NCBI GenBank assembly: GCA_003693705.1
Contig: RBZT01000623.1
Location: 62,001-126,000, forward strand
DNA length: 64,000 nucleotides
Origin: Polymyxa betae
Taxonomy: Eukaryota > Endomyxa > Phytomyxea > Plasmodiophorida > Plasmodiophoridae
Direction: 5' to 3'
The notes under the pieces were generated by a model that ran no database searches, was not told where the DNA came from, and saw nothing but the letters and a program-made list of their open reading frames with translations. Positions 1 through 11,330 of the stretch are shown here, piece by piece (the stretch's first letter is position 1; each line of letters begins with the position of its first letter). Made by a program: the position numbers and the translations under genes.

Positions 1-1557
1 CTCCCAGAACAAAGGAGAGTCTAGATGGTACGTCCTTTCTAAGAAAACGAAGTTCCCAAACTAATCTGAATATCAGAACCAACAAGGACGATGCACAGTA
101 GCCACAAACATTATCTGACAAAGCAATCACTTCGCCTAATTCATCTAAAGCGATATGCGTAAACTGAATCTTCGACTCTAAATTGATAATCTTGATGGCG
201 TTCGATTCCAGCGAGGAATCGATCGACATCACGAAAGGCGTCGAGCTGAGGCAGATCATCTTTGAAGAAGACTCTGCAAAAATCGTCATCGCGATATTCC
301 AATACGACGAAAGTTAATGACATACCGGCAATAAAATTGGCGGTTGGGTAAATATTCGGCAATGTGACTGAAGTGTCTCTGGAGGCAAATGGCTTGGTCG
401 AGAAAATCTCGTTCAAAATCCAACTGCCATCCTGGAAATCGTACAGCTTCGTAGAATACTGCTGATGTTGTGAATTCGCCAAGAAGCTCGAGACAATAAT
501 GCGATTGGCCCCAGCAGATGAAATAGCAGGCACCGAATCGATCGACATCACACGCGATTCAATGCTCCTCGCGGTGGCGTTCGGGCCTGAACATATGTCA
601 GAAAAAAGCCCATCACTTCCACAAAACTGGCATGCCTTCATGAATAGGCGGCATACTTCCATCAACGACAACGCCGAGATCGTCGATATCAACAGACGAA
701 AACAGATGCTTGTCGTCGGCCAGGGAGAAAACGAGCTGGTTGCCGTGCGTTAGCGTTAAGGCCAGCACAGATCCAAAGCGAGGAGCAAGCATGGATTTCT
801 GACCAACGATGCTCCAATTGTCGTCGAATTCCAGCAACGACAGCGTCCTAAATGGTTCGCCGAACGCTTTCAACGAAACAGCAATACGGCGTCTTAGAAA
901 ATCATAGGCAATCCTCTCGATGTGACCTTCTTGATCGATCTCTGTAACCAGCTACACAAAAATTAAATGATGGCAAAACGTTGCTAAATGAAGTCTGACC
1001 TGCCAATCATCAAAGAGAATTCTGGGCGAAAGATTGCTATTGAATCGAGTTCTTTTCTTGAACAGCTCGGTCGTAGAACGGGTCCAGATAGCGATCGAGC
1101 ATCGGTGAGGTTCGCCGTCCGTCGACAGTTTCTTAGAAGCGACTAATAGCCCGGTATTGGAGTCATCAAGAGGAAGAATTTTAACAATGGAACTCGAATT
1201 CAGGGCTGACAGTTGTAAAGGCGTTGTCGTATATAGCGACGTTGGGGTCTCAGAAGATTCATTTGAATTGACAGCGCCTAGTTTCGAGGCCAGAATTGAT
1301 GCCAGAGGCGCGCTGGCGAAGACGTTCTCTCGACCTTCTTTCCAAGACGTTGATCGAGGCGTAAATTTTTCGGAAACCAGCTGCGATATCGCTAACGGGA
1401 CGCCATAACGTCGTGACCCGGTCTCATACGAGTCGAGATCATCCAGCATCATCAGCAACAGCACGATACCGCAAACAAACCCGAGACCGGCCAGGCCCCA
1501 GCGGAACCGGGGACCAGCGCCTGTCCCCAAAGCGGCCATAAAACCGATAGGGATCAT
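1..1557 (-). CDS. Membrane-anchored beta-propeller-like protein, 3' end outside window
   Basis: Unidentified multi-exon gene read leftwards and running off the window start. The ATG at 1557 opens a short N-terminus followed by a hydrophobic segment (about residues 22-38), so the protein is probably anchored near its N-terminus. The rest consists of short strand-rich blocks resembling WD40-type propeller blades, for example FTHIALDELGEVIALSDN. Exons that keep one frame: 1000-1557, 657-951, 326-586, 110-273 and 1-60, separated by introns of 48, 70, 52 and 49 nt with GT..AG ends. The intron at 274-325 (GTATGT..TTTTTGCAG) joins two frames cleanly. Propeller assignment is inference from pattern only; no specific family is recognised. 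Confidence 0.6.
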
Positions 1558-1719
1558 CTGGAGACGACTTTAAGCAATGACAATGTCGTGATGTGAGAGA
1601 TCATTCACACACAGCGAATTAGACAGGGACGCAGCTTTTCCTGAAAATAGCGATTAGACTTTTCCCCACTGCAGCAAATACAACAAAAAAGCTTCCACAT
1701 GAGATGTAAATGCAGGAGC

Positions 1720-2456
1720 GCTTGAGTTTCTAACTTTTGTGCGCACAAATTTGTGCGTGACACTCCAATACAGTATTGGTATTCGCCACTCTAAAATTGG
1801 AGTAACCTGCAGGCTACCACTCTAAAATGGTGTAGCATAGCACTCTAAAGCAGGGTAGATCCCGCTCTGAAATCAGCGGACCCTGACACTCTAAACTGGG
1901 GCGATTTGCTCCTATCCCGTTCTTTGTTTTGGCGAGCTGTGAGCACCAAAATTGGATAGATCATATTTGATCATGTTTAGCTACAACAGTCTCAGCCTTT
2001 CTGTTCAACAAAAGGACCAATTTCCATGAATTTATTCCGATTGCAGCGCCGGCTTTGCAGGTCTTCCAAGCCTGAATGCTGAGACCGCGGACCATTATAA
2101 TTCGGCGAGCTGATCTTTTTGAAAATAATTTCTGCCAGAAAATGATTGGAGCCGAGTTCCTTCCTTGATTTGGAGTGCTTTATAAATTCTCGATCGTTTT
2201 GGGGAAGTCAGCGCTTCTGGCAAGTGATAGCCCAACTAATGGCAAACCACATCGGATTGCTAAGCGGTAGCTATCAAATTTCAGTGCGGTTGCTAACCAA
2301 TGTTAGAGCGATAGCAAACCAGTTCTTAAGCGGTACCTAACCATTTTTAGCAACCAGATTTAGAGATGAAACTATCCAGTTTTCGAGCGGTGTGCCCCAA
2401 TTTCGGAGTGCCTCGCACAGATTTGTGCGCACTACTGTAGTGATAGAAACTCAAGC
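1720..2456. mobile_element. Foldback/MITE-like element with inverted terminal repeats
   Basis: The left end (from 1720, GCTTGAGTTTCTA) returns as its reverse complement at the right end (to 2456). Inside each end lies a second matched block containing GTGCGCACAAATYTGTGCG (1737-1757 and 2412-2431, inverted) followed by CACTCC. Inwards, both arms carry degenerate tandem copies of a roughly 22-nt word like CRCTCTAAAAYTGGNTAG: plus orientation at about 1765-1915, minus orientation at about 2255-2400. No transposase ORF is present between the arms. Terminal inverted repeats with mirrored internal arrays are typical of foldback or non-autonomous DNA transposons. No clear target-site duplication was seen. 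Confidence 0.6.
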
Positions 2457-2688
2457 ATCAGAAGTCAGAACTCAGGCCTCAAACACTTTTTCTCACTTGG
2501 GCGAAGAGATAATGTTCGAAACTTTGTTTTGTTATGTCAAGTTTATGAGACGCAACATTTGGCAGTCTGGGCGTTCTCTTTGGGGTATTTAAATTGCTAC
2601 ACACAGATTGGGCCCGCATCCACTGGTTTTACCGGAACACCATTGACAATGAAATACATTATTAAGTAGATTTAAAGAGATTTTTTTG

Positions 2689-3072
2689 TTACACGAAAAC
2701 GATTCCTTGGGCGGCGGCCACTTCAATAGGTGTTGAGCCTGCAGTCGTATGATGTTTGGAGCGATCATTGACCCATCTCAAGACGTAGACAGTCAGGTAC
2801 AGGACCGAGGACACAAACAGCCCGATGGATACTGCCATTAACGCCATCATCCCTTTACCGGACGACGCGCCTTCGAAGTAATCCAGCGTGGCAACCATGA
2901 ACGAGCATACGATCCACAGAATAGCCGCAAGCCTGAACGATATTGGGCCCCAATCCGAACGAACTGGAACAACGACGGTTTCGGTTGGCTTCACAGTCGC
3001 TCCGGCCTCAGATCCAGCCTCAGTTTTCTTAACTTCATCTTCTTCTAAGGGAACATCTACAATAGTTGCCAT
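2689..3072 (-). CDS. Small membrane protein, unknown family
   Basis: Single-exon 127-aa protein starting at ATG 3072. The first 40 residues are acidic and disordered. Two strongly hydrophobic stretches follow (about residues 46-65 and 75-100, the second ending LYLTVYVLRW), so it is a two- or possibly three-pass membrane protein with a short polar tail. It sits head to head with the MsrB gene (ATG 3202, plus strand), leaving about 130 bp for a shared promoter. No family is recognised. Confidence 0.65.
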   Translation of the reverse strand: MATIVDVPLEEDEVKKTEAGSEAGATVKPTETVVVPVRSDWGPISFRLAAILWIVCSFMVATLDYFEGASSGKGMMALMAVSIGLFVSSVLYLTVYVLRWVNDRSKHHTTAGSTPIEVAAAQGIVFV

Positions 3073-3201
3073 TATGATAATTAGGGGTTTGGTTATGAAT
3101 AATGAAACGCTGTCAGCGCTCTGAGTTCAACCAAGAGAGCATCCCATAACACAGTTGAGTCAACTAGAAAATTCTGGAAATTTTTTCTCGAAAGCTGAAA
3201 T

Positions 3202-3858
3202 ATGTTAAACGCACTTCATCGGTGCTGCAGCCGGGTTCGTGGCGTCGCTTGTTGTCATCTTTTCTCTTCTAAATCAACTGTTCGGTCTATGGCGTCGTGT
3301 TCTGCAAAAGATGGTGGGTGCGGTCATCGACCGGCCTATACGGAGGAACAGAAACAGAAGCTGAAAGATCGCCTCTCTTCTGAAGCCTATGCTATCACCC
3401 AGGTGACTTTCGTAACAGACCCGAAACCTTTCATGGTTTTGTTTAACCTGAAGGTCCATTAAAGTTTGCTTTTGCAGAAGGGCGGCACGGAGCGACCCTT
3501 TACAGGTAAATACAACAAGCACTATGAGAAGGGCGTGTATAACTGCATCGTGGTACTAAACACCGTCCTCTGATTGTCCCGATCAGAATCCGCTGAACGG
3601 TTTGCCCAGTGCGAAGCATCGTTGTTCCCGAGTACGACCAAATTCGATTCCGGGACAGGCTGGCCGTCGTTTTGGCAGCCGTTCGAGAAGGAAAGCGTGA
3701 AGGAGCTTGTCGACCGCCAGCATGGCATGGTGCGAACTGAAGTTCAGTGCAAGACTTGCTCGGCCCATCTCGGGCACGTGTTTAACGATGGGCCCCGAGA
3801 CAAAACTGGCCTTCGATACTGCATTAACAGCGCCTCGTTGGAATTCCAGCCGGAATAA
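3202..3858 (+). CDS. msrB: Peptide-methionine (R)-S-oxide reductase B
   Basis: Reduces methionine-R-sulfoxide in proteins. Three exons fit the family: 3202-3402, 3478-3552 and 3610-3858, with introns of about 75 and 57 nt. The junction at 3552/3610 restores the zinc site CIVC and the signature [12 protein letters not shown]; the second zinc pair is CKTC, followed by [11 protein letters not shown]. The catalytic cysteine is in [11 protein letters not shown], so this is a Cys form, not a selenoprotein. Roughly 35 N-terminal residues are Arg/Cys/Ser-rich and lack acidic residues, which suggests a mitochondrial presequence (inference). Identification is firm. Confidence 0.93.
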
Positions 3859-3951
3859 TTACAGGCGATTATGAGTGAAGGCGAATTCCATCCATCAAGC
3901 GTTACATAAACCATTTAGTGGAGGCGATGTTATGGATATGAAAAAAGCATT

Positions 3952-4254
3952 TCAGCCTCGGTATCGCAGAGAAACCTCTTTTCCCTGCAAAAACAGTCAA
4001 CGTTGGCAAGAAACCAGCGAGCAAGCCTACCGCTTTCTTACGGTGCTTCTTCAAAGCGCTGGATTCATGAAGTCAGTAATCAGTAACGAGAACGAAAGAA
4101 ATTGCACTTACATCTTGCGCTTCTTGTTCAGAACGGGAATGACTTCGTCCGACTGGTTTGGCGATGCTTTAACCGATTGCTGCATGCTGGTCCAATAGGA
4201 CCGGGTGCAAGATGTAATCCGTTGCGAAAACCGTGTTACGGCAGCAAAGAGCAT
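3952..4254 (-). CDS. mS38 (AURKAIP1/COX24)-like mitoribosomal protein, micro-exon gene
   Basis: Reconstructed 67-aa gene in three exons: 4112-4254, 4031-4058 (only 28 nt) and 3952-3984. Introns begin GTAAGT and GTAGGC and end CAG. Coding length is 204 nt, so the frame closes exactly. The N-terminus (MLFAAVTRFSQRI...) is a good mitochondrial targeting peptide. The C-terminal half carries the basic pattern KKRKIALKKHRKKA, as in the mS38/COX24 family, whose members bind small-subunit mitochondrial rRNA and share K-KH-KR-K motifs. Family assignment rests on this short motif plus the targeting peptide. The gene converges on msrB, with stops about 95 bp apart. Confidence 0.6.
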
Positions 4255-4501
4255 GATGGCAGGCACAATGAGCTCACGGCGCCGTCAGCACTGGGTTTCG
4301 CCATCCTCTCAGCATTGCACCAGCAGTAAGTACGGAGCTGAAATTGTGCGCCAGTGGAAAATGTCTGTGCCATTATGACTTTTTGAAACTGTGCGCCTTA
4401 CTTTAACGGAAGATTTTCAAAAATTTCGAAATTTTGCGAGCGCAGCAAAGTCTGGAAGCCATCTTGGATCCAGCTCCAGGCAGATTCGCTCTGATTCGGC
4501 A
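4255..4501. promoter_or_regulatory. Divergent intergenic region, mS38-like / TFIIIC subunit
   Basis: About 250 bp separate the minus-strand mS38-like start (4254) and the plus-strand TFIIIC-subunit start (4502). It should hold both promoters. No repeat, TATA-like box or telomere-like word was recognised. Confidence 0.35.
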
Positions 4502-7123
4502 ATGGCTAATGACGAATTCCAGCGACCGGATCCGGCGGCGAGCCCGTCGATACGGTCTCTGTTTGCAGAGCAGTCTCCGTCGCTAATCGCGTCGTCCCTC
4601 GACCTGCGTTGTTTCAGCTCTTATGCGACTTTCTCGACCCTGTCCCCGTTCGGTTCGTCCTCATTGTTCGATACTCTAATGAAAGGCACTACGCCGACCC
4701 GAAATGACACTACGCCTATGAAGGAAATTGTAAAGTGGTTTACGTATCCTTTTCCCCACATCTCTGTATTTAATTGACTGTCCCGTTGCCTTTGCCCATT
4801 GTCTATTCCTCCCATCTCTCTCTTTCACACACTCTCTCCATTTCCATTCATGATTTCGTAGGTTTTAGAGAATCTCACTTTACCGCCGCCAAGCAGACCT
4901 GCGCCGGCGGCCCGTTCTTTTCCGAGGCCTGCGCCCAGACCTGCCCCAGCCGAGTCGTCGCCGTCATTCGCCGGCCTCCCTCCGGTCGGCATGCTGTCAT
5001 CTCGTCCGATTTTGCACGACGCTATTCAATGGTCGGCAGATAATATCATCGCTGTCGTCAACAGCAATGATATCGATCTAATGGTAAGCTGCCGTCTTTC
5101 TATCGTACGTTGCTTGAACCATCCCGCTGTTTTAGGATGCGTCAGGTGACTGTAATGACCCTCAGGCGGCATCGCAAGTCTGTTGCATCCAAGCTCTGCC
5201 ATATGTGACGCCAACGCCTACTCTTATTACGCCTTTATCGATCACATCGGTGCGCTGGTCACCGCCGGGCTGTTTCCATCGCCCCGGCTGCGTCCTTGCG
5301 GTACTCATCAGTAATGGGGCTCTGCATTTATATGCACAGCGTCAAAACCTCCACGGCTCCTGGGAGCGTTTGGTCGAGCTCGATGCTGATGAAAATGCTC
5401 TCCTCTCTGCCATCGGTTGGTGTCCAGAACTCGTACAAGGCCAAAGCGTCTTTTTCACAGGGTCGTCAACGGGAACCCTGAACGTCTATGGTATTAACGA
5501 TCGCCCTGAGCTGCCTGCGGCCACACTCTGTTATGAAGCTCCTGACAAAGCCGCCATCGTATTGATGGATGTTTCGACGCCAACTGTCAATGGTTCCTTT
5601 TACATCGCCATTGCTACAGACCAAAATGCGGTGTTCATCTTGCGGATTGAATCAGCAGAGAACGGCGCCGCGTCCACACCCGTTCTGGCTCATACAATGC
5701 GGGGCGTTTCTCCTTTATCGGTCTTATGCGCATTGCGGTTTTCTAGGGCAACCTCATCGTCGCTGAGATTTGCTGCTGCTCTGGGTCCCACTCTTGCTGT
5801 TGTCCTCATCGACAGTCATGCCTTCACAACAATCGACTCTGTTCCGCACGAACATCCCGGCATGATCTCTGGACTGATCTGGTCTGCGGACGGTTCTGTT
5901 CTCATCACAACCAGTGCCGCAGGCGCTCTGAAAGCTTGGCGCCTGGACAGCAATCGACTGCAATCTGTGAACGATTGCAGCGCTCTTCTGGTTGAAGAAA
6001 TGGCATCCCGCGACCTGATCGCGTATTGTGATGACGAAGACTATTTAAACATTTATCTGAAGGGCTACGTTGGTTTGGATCTGTCACCAGATGGCCTACT
6101 GGCATGCATACCGGTCCCCGTCGTCACGTCAACCGTATCTGGACGCTCTGGTAGATCGTCAACGAAACCTGATCTGTCATTTGGCATTTATGCAGTCCCG
6201 GTATGAATATCCGATTTTTTGTCGTTCGGCAATCGGGTATTAATCGTCGTTGCGAAAACTGTAGATCAGCCGAGATTCAGCCCAATTCCGAACCTTGCTC
6301 TGGGCCCCGATCGTGTACCCGTCGAATTTGTTCCGTAGTGTCCAAACCTGTATGAGCTCTGATCTGATCAGCGCTCTGATTGATGAGCTCGAATTGAATA
6401 TATACGATTCTTGGTCTTTTATCTCAGTAAGGGCTTACAAAGGCTTTTCCGGTGAATTCGGATCAGTCGTCATTGGCTTTCTTAATTACCGTTTCCAATT
6501 TCTTTATTAGGATCCAGAACGAGTCGATGACGTTGTCCGGCGCCTGCGGTCTTCAACAGCATTACGGAATGCCTTGCTTGATGTGAATCTGCTATCGAAG
6601 GTGCAACGCGATTTGCTCCGCGACCGGATCCGGACCAATGTCGACCGGCTTCTGTGCATTCGCGTCTTCCAGCTTTTGAATCAATTTGTTATCGATGTTC
6701 CCGATCCCATTCCGTTAACAGTTTCTGTGATGCTTACCTGGGCGATCACTTGCCAGATTAGTGAAATTCGGCAAGCCGCTGAGCTGCTGCGAGCCGCGAT
6801 TGAAGAGCGTCGCCTCCAGATCAATATCGAGAATTGCCCTTATTGCGCCTCTCCGGTTAGAAAAACACCTAGTGATAGGTTGCCATTATTTGATCGAATG
6901 TCATATACAGGTTGACGTTGGAGATTTATTTACTTCTAAATGCATGAAAGGGCACCAGCTTCAGCGATGCCGCTCCACCTTTCGGGCAGTGGCGAATGTG
7001 AGCAACGGACAGTGTGGAATCTGTCAAGGAGTTTTCCAGCGAGAAAGTGGAAACCGGATCGGTTTGGACGTATGTCCTGTTTGCCATTCACATTCGTCTG
7101 CTCTGAGGCCCTTCTCACTTTGA
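4502..7123 (+). CDS. TFIIIC subunit with WD40 N-terminus and C-terminal zinc fingers (GTF3C4-like)
   Basis: Predicted RNA polymerase III transcription factor IIIC subunit. Exons: 4502-4729, 4862-5083, 5136-6200, 6265-6426, 6511-6855 and 6911-7123; all junctions keep frame. After a Pro/Ala-rich leader the protein has WD40-like blades (for example LIWSADGSVLITTSAAGALKAW near 5875-5940). It ends with the TFIIIC-type zinc-finger region: CPYC (split by the last intron after CASP), CMKGHQLQRC with T soon after, CGIC and CPVCHS. This order matches the GTF3C4 C-terminus. The start at ATG 4502 is preferred because upstream in-frame codons lack an ATG. Confidence 0.8.
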
Positions 7124-7189
7124 CCCCTTGGAGACCTCAGGAATGCATGCCCAATCCGATCGGGACTGCTATTGCTGGTCATGGCTCCA

Positions 7190-8130
7190 TATGATGATGG
7201 TGCTTACAACCACACTCGCACGACGCAGTGTTCAATATTTCCTTTAAACAGTTTCACCTCCAGCTGATTAAAGCGCATGATTTGCAAAGTTTCGACGTAT
7301 CAAGGTTCTCGTTTGGAGATTCTCTAAAGCTTGACATCAATAACTAAACAAAAAACGCTTGAACAGATTTTAGTGTCCGCTATCCAGTTCTTTGAAGTGA
7401 TATGTTGTATCAAATGTCTTCACTGAGAGTCGATACGCTTTTGTCAATATCAGTGTGGCGCATGACCATTTCCCTTGCTTTTCACTATATCCCTTGATCC
7501 GTTATCGCAACTCTCCAATTATTTGACTAAGTCTTACCCATATAGGCAGGATCTGGACATATATATTAATGACGCCTTCGAGTTGCCTCTGCTGATCTAC
7601 AGAATCGTTTACTTTCTAGCAATCCAGAAAACTCGATTGCTGTTAAGGTGGCGTTGGTAGGTTCAACAAGAGTTCTAGGCTCATATGACGTCAAACTGGA
7701 GCTGGATGGGCGTCCTGATATTCAGCCAGTTGATCATCGATGCTGAACAATCAGATGCGCCGATTACAACGATTTTGACCCTGACAATTCGCTGCAAACC
7801 ATTTTTGTGCATAAACGAGCTCGGCAAAAATGTACTGACGAGACGGCATCGAGATCTATTGCAATTCTACAGGTATATCCTCATCCATTGGTTGCCATCC
7901 TCTTCTAATAGCGAATCCACTTTATCTGAACCGTTCGGATATGAAACGTTGCTGAAGAATATTTTGCTATTGGCCGATGCTTTCAGGGTTTTTCAACGAC
8001 GGATCCTTTGCAATGAAAACATACACTCATTTAGTCATTTTACTGCAAAACAACAAAGTTGTGAGCGCATTGGTGAAAACGGCACAAACACAAGACCAGC
8101 CAACACAGTAACCATGAATAAACAATGAGC
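7190..8130 (+). CDS. Unresolved multi-exon gene, possible C2-like domain
   Basis: Several short open stretches in changing frames look coding but could not be joined with confidence. One begins at an ATG triplet near 7192 and, after a 51-nt intron (GTGCTT..AACAG), reads FHLQLIKAHDLQSFDVS, like the first strand and loop of a C2 domain. Another (7603-7735) reads SIAVKVALVGSTRVLGSY. Further fragments extend to about 8128. Gene boundaries, frame and function are uncertain; parts may be decayed. Confidence 0.3.
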
Positions 8131-8224
8131 TAAGAAGCGATCAATACAACTTCATTTTGAGAGCATTAACTGCATAACTGACTGTAAGACAGTGATACTT
8201 TATGAATATATCTGAGCAGATGAT

Positions 8225-8706
8225 TTACGAACGTGGCTTATCCTTCTTCTCCAGGTACAAAGCCTTCAGGGAGACACCGGCAACCTTGACAACCTTGAAT
8301 CGAACACCTGGAATATCACCGATAGCTCGGCCCTGACGGCCGAAACCCGAGATCAACACTTCATCGTTCTCATCGACGAAGTTCAGACAACCATCGTTGG
8401 GGACGAAGGCGGCGATCTTCTTTCCGTTCTTGATCAGCTGGACACGAACACACTTTCGGATAGCAGAGTTCGGCTGTTTAGCTTCAATACCGATTTTCTC
8501 GAGAACGATTCCCTTAGCGTGCGAGGCGCCCTCGAATGGGTTGGCCTTCAGGGCGGTACCCAAATGCTTCTTCTTGTACGATTTCTGCGCCCAGCGGTGC
8601 GTACGACGGATCGTCTTCAGCTTACGAGCACATCGGATACCCTGCGGCTTACTATCAACGTAATCAGCGATCAGTGGCAGCGATGTCGGTAACAGACTTA
8701 CCCCAT
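8225..8706 (-). CDS. RPS23: 40S ribosomal protein S23 (uS12)
   Basis: Universal ribosomal protein of the decoding centre. Exon 1 is only ATGGG (8702-8706). A 50-nt intron (8652-8701, GTAAGT..GATAG) restores [13 protein letters not shown], and exon 2 runs 8225-8651. Conserved blocks include [20 protein letters not shown] and [18 protein letters not shown]; the length of about 143 aa equals the family norm. The intron within the second codon is shared with the eS30 gene of this window. A palindromic motif shared with eS30 lies 50 nt upstream of the ATG. Confidence 0.97.
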
Positions 8707-8755
8707 GGTTGATCACGACGAATCGAACAAGATTTGGAAGCGGGTTGCTTCAAGA

Positions 8756-8789
8756 TTCAAGTCCGTGGCGGACTCCGGCCTCTTTATTA
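8756..8789 (-). promoter_or_regulatory. Bipartite palindromic motif shared by two ribosomal-protein promoters (copy at RPS23)
   Basis: On the plus strand 8756-8775 reads TTCAAGTCCGTGGCGGACTC, followed 7 nt later by TTTATTA (8783-8789). Near-identical copies stand at 16980-16999 and 17005-17011, upstream of eS30. The core GTCCG-3 nt-CGGAC is an inverted repeat. In gene orientation the order is TAATAAA, palindrome, about 50 nt, ATG. Conservation at the same distance from two unrelated ribosomal-protein genes suggests a shared transcription-factor site and core promoter; binding is inference. Confidence 0.6.
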
Positions 8790-9299
8790 GAGCCATTCTC
8801 CGTATAGTGCAAGGATCTTTTCAAATCCGATTCGTTTTTTCTGAAATCGTTTTCGTAGAGACGATTTCCTACCCAATCGAGGCACCTCTGTAAGGAAGAC
8901 TGATTTTTTCATTTTATAAAGAACTTTCAAATGCTGTTGACTTTTATATGTCAGTACTGTCAGGGTTTTGGATCTCTATGACATTTTTATTTGTCAAAGA
9001 GCTCAGAGCTGTTAATGGCAACAGTCACGCCCTAGTTCTCCCATTCTATGAATGATATCGTTAAAAATAAGAACCTAAATGTGGTTTCAGCTTCGCCTGA
9101 AGTTTCGAAGGCAACGATAGTTTATTGCTTCTATGGTCATACAGCTTTAAGTCGATTGTCGATTAACGATCAAAGCATTGAGCTGCGATACCATATTGAC
9201 TACCTGATCTCGAATCAGTTCGAAGTCACTTTCGCGTTTTCGTGCGGCGATATCTGAGAATCCGATATGAACATGTGATGGTCAGAAATCGCTAAAATA
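8790..9299. other. Intergenic region between RPS23 promoter and IFT74 stop
   Basis: About 500 bp. It contains short AT-rich stretches and one small ORF (9048-9257, plus) with no recognisable motif. I see no supported gene here. Confidence 0.4.
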
Positions 9300-11240
9300 T
9301 CATTTACGAGATTCCAGCTGGTACGACGTCTGCGACAATGTACGAAGTTTCGCTTCCAGCGTTTCCAGCCTCTTCCAGTCTTCATCCTCAACTAGCGCCT
9401 GTTCACTATTAGCGACCACGCTTTACTCTCCGGGTCAGTATTACCTTCTTCTTGGCTTCGTACGTTTTACTAAGGTTCTGTACTTGAACCTGAATGGCAC
9501 CACGTTTATGCTTGACCGTATTCAGCTCTTGCTGCAACGTCTGAAAGAAGTCGTCAGAAAATCGGATTCAAACAGATTTCTGAATCGCTGACGATTTTGG
9601 CGAGAGCTTCACGTTCTTTCATTCCTTCGACATCGCTCAGCATGACGATCTCGTTCTCCATCGGTGCAGCACGACCACGAAGGTTGACGAGCTCGCTACG
9701 AATCTTCTCGCCCAACCCGCTGATCTGTTCAAGCTCAGCTTTCCGCTTCTCCAGCTCTGAACAAGTTCAACGCCTTATTTCTTACAATCAACGTAACCGA
9801 CCTTTCTTCACCCTCTCCAAGGTCGTCACGGAAGCGTCCAGCTCTTTCGATTTAAACGACAGATCGCTCTCCATAGCGAGAACCTGTTTCTGAGTTGGTA
9901 GATTCTCCTTCTTAATAACCCCTTCACTAATATGTTCCATAAGCGCCACGATCCTCGTCTGTGTAGCTCTCTTCTGTTCCGCATCTTTCGCTTTTGTCGA
10001 CTCAAATTTGTCAATAAACTCTTGCATGGCCTTATCACGTTGATAAAGAGCCTCATACTTCCTGTTGATATCCTCGAACTCTTTGATATTCTCCTTCTGA
10101 ACTTCCCGTTCATGCAGCGCCTCCTGAACCTGTTGCGTCTCCAACTCGATCGCCTTCAGCTTCTCTTCCATCGTCTTGATGATAATGCCATCCTCCTTGG
10201 CCTTCACCTGCAATCTCTCCCGCATCTGTTCCACCGATAGATTCGGATCACATTCCTCCTTCAGCTCTTGACGACGTTCCTCCAGCTCCTTCTTCTCCTG
10301 CTGCAGCTGCAGAGCACGGAAATGAGCGCGGAACTCGTCGCGGGCCAGCACGCTCTCCTGCTCCTTGACCTTCTGGCGCAGTACGACCAAGTGATCGTCC
10401 TTCTTGGCCAGATCGGCCTGCATCTCCAACGCCTCCTGTTTTTGAGCTGTGTATTGCTGTAAGAGAGGACCCGGCGCCATCGCCATCGACTGCTCTTCTT
10501 TCTGCAAAATGGCGGCGATTTCCTCTTCGAGTTTCGCTCGTTGTGCATCTAGAGCGGTTCGGCTACCAAACATTCAATGAATCGATTCTGCGATTCTCAC
10601 CAGATACCTGCTGAACAGATCATCTATTCCGTGTTTCTGCTGATCAAGAGCCGCCTCCATCCGATTCACCCGTTCAGTTAGGTCGCGGATATCAGTCCCG
10701 CTGCGAATCTTATCATGGGCGAGATTGTAATCGGCGAGCTGGCCCTCGAGCGCCTCGATCGTCTTTGCCACCTCGTCGTACTTACGAACTAAATGGGTGT
10801 TCGCAGATTGGTCGCGCGATCGCGTCTCGATTTCGGCTTCCAGAACGCCAATCTCTTCCTGAATCTCGGTGATCTTATTCCGCAGCTCGGCCATAAAGAA
10901 CGACGTATCGGCGAGCTGCCGTCCAGGGCCCTGTTGGCCCGGCGTTCGCATGCCGGTCATGCCGTGCTGCGTCACCGGACGGAACTCGACTTGCACGTTG
11001 ACGCTCATCGGGTTGCCGCCTGCGAACACAACAACGACTGGTCAGGGGCCAGCATCACTGGCCGTTGAATTTCCGCTGACCGGAATAGCCGGGATCTGCG
11101 CCGGTCCCCAGACGGCGCAGGGCGCTCGGCGGCCGTCGAATCGACGCCGTCATCGGGACAAGGCGGGCGCCGGCGGTCGTCCCCGGGGCGTTGACATTAT
11201 GTGGCACGGCAACGGGAGCGCTGCTCTGAAATTGCTGCAT
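9300..11240 (-). CDS. IFT74: Intraflagellar transport protein 74
   Basis: Coiled-coil core subunit of IFT-B, which with IFT81 carries tubulin into flagella. The first exon (from ATG 11240) encodes a basic, disordered Pro/Arg/Gly-rich head, as in other IFT74 proteins. The next opens with FRPVTQHGMTGMRTPG, matching the family signature RPVTQQGLTGM. Long heptad-rich helices follow, including QLADYNLAHDKI and, near 9900, ATQTRIVALMEHISEG. Six exons join in frame across introns of about 45-65 nt; the last ends at a TGA at 9300-9302. It implies a flagellated organism. Confidence 0.93.
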
Positions 11241-11330
11241 GCGATGATGTCGTGGACGGGGGCGGGTACGACCACAACCTATGCGAACTGGAACTGTGTG
11301 CCGGGTGGGATGCGGACGCTGTTGTGTGTT

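Noticed and set aside
9048-9257. 69-aa plus-strand ORF downstream of IFT74
   Set aside because: No motif or codon signal distinguishing it from chance.
10268-10462. Leucine-only plus-strand ORFs within IFT74
   Set aside because: They mirror Glu/Lys/Gln-rich coiled coil; composition artefact.
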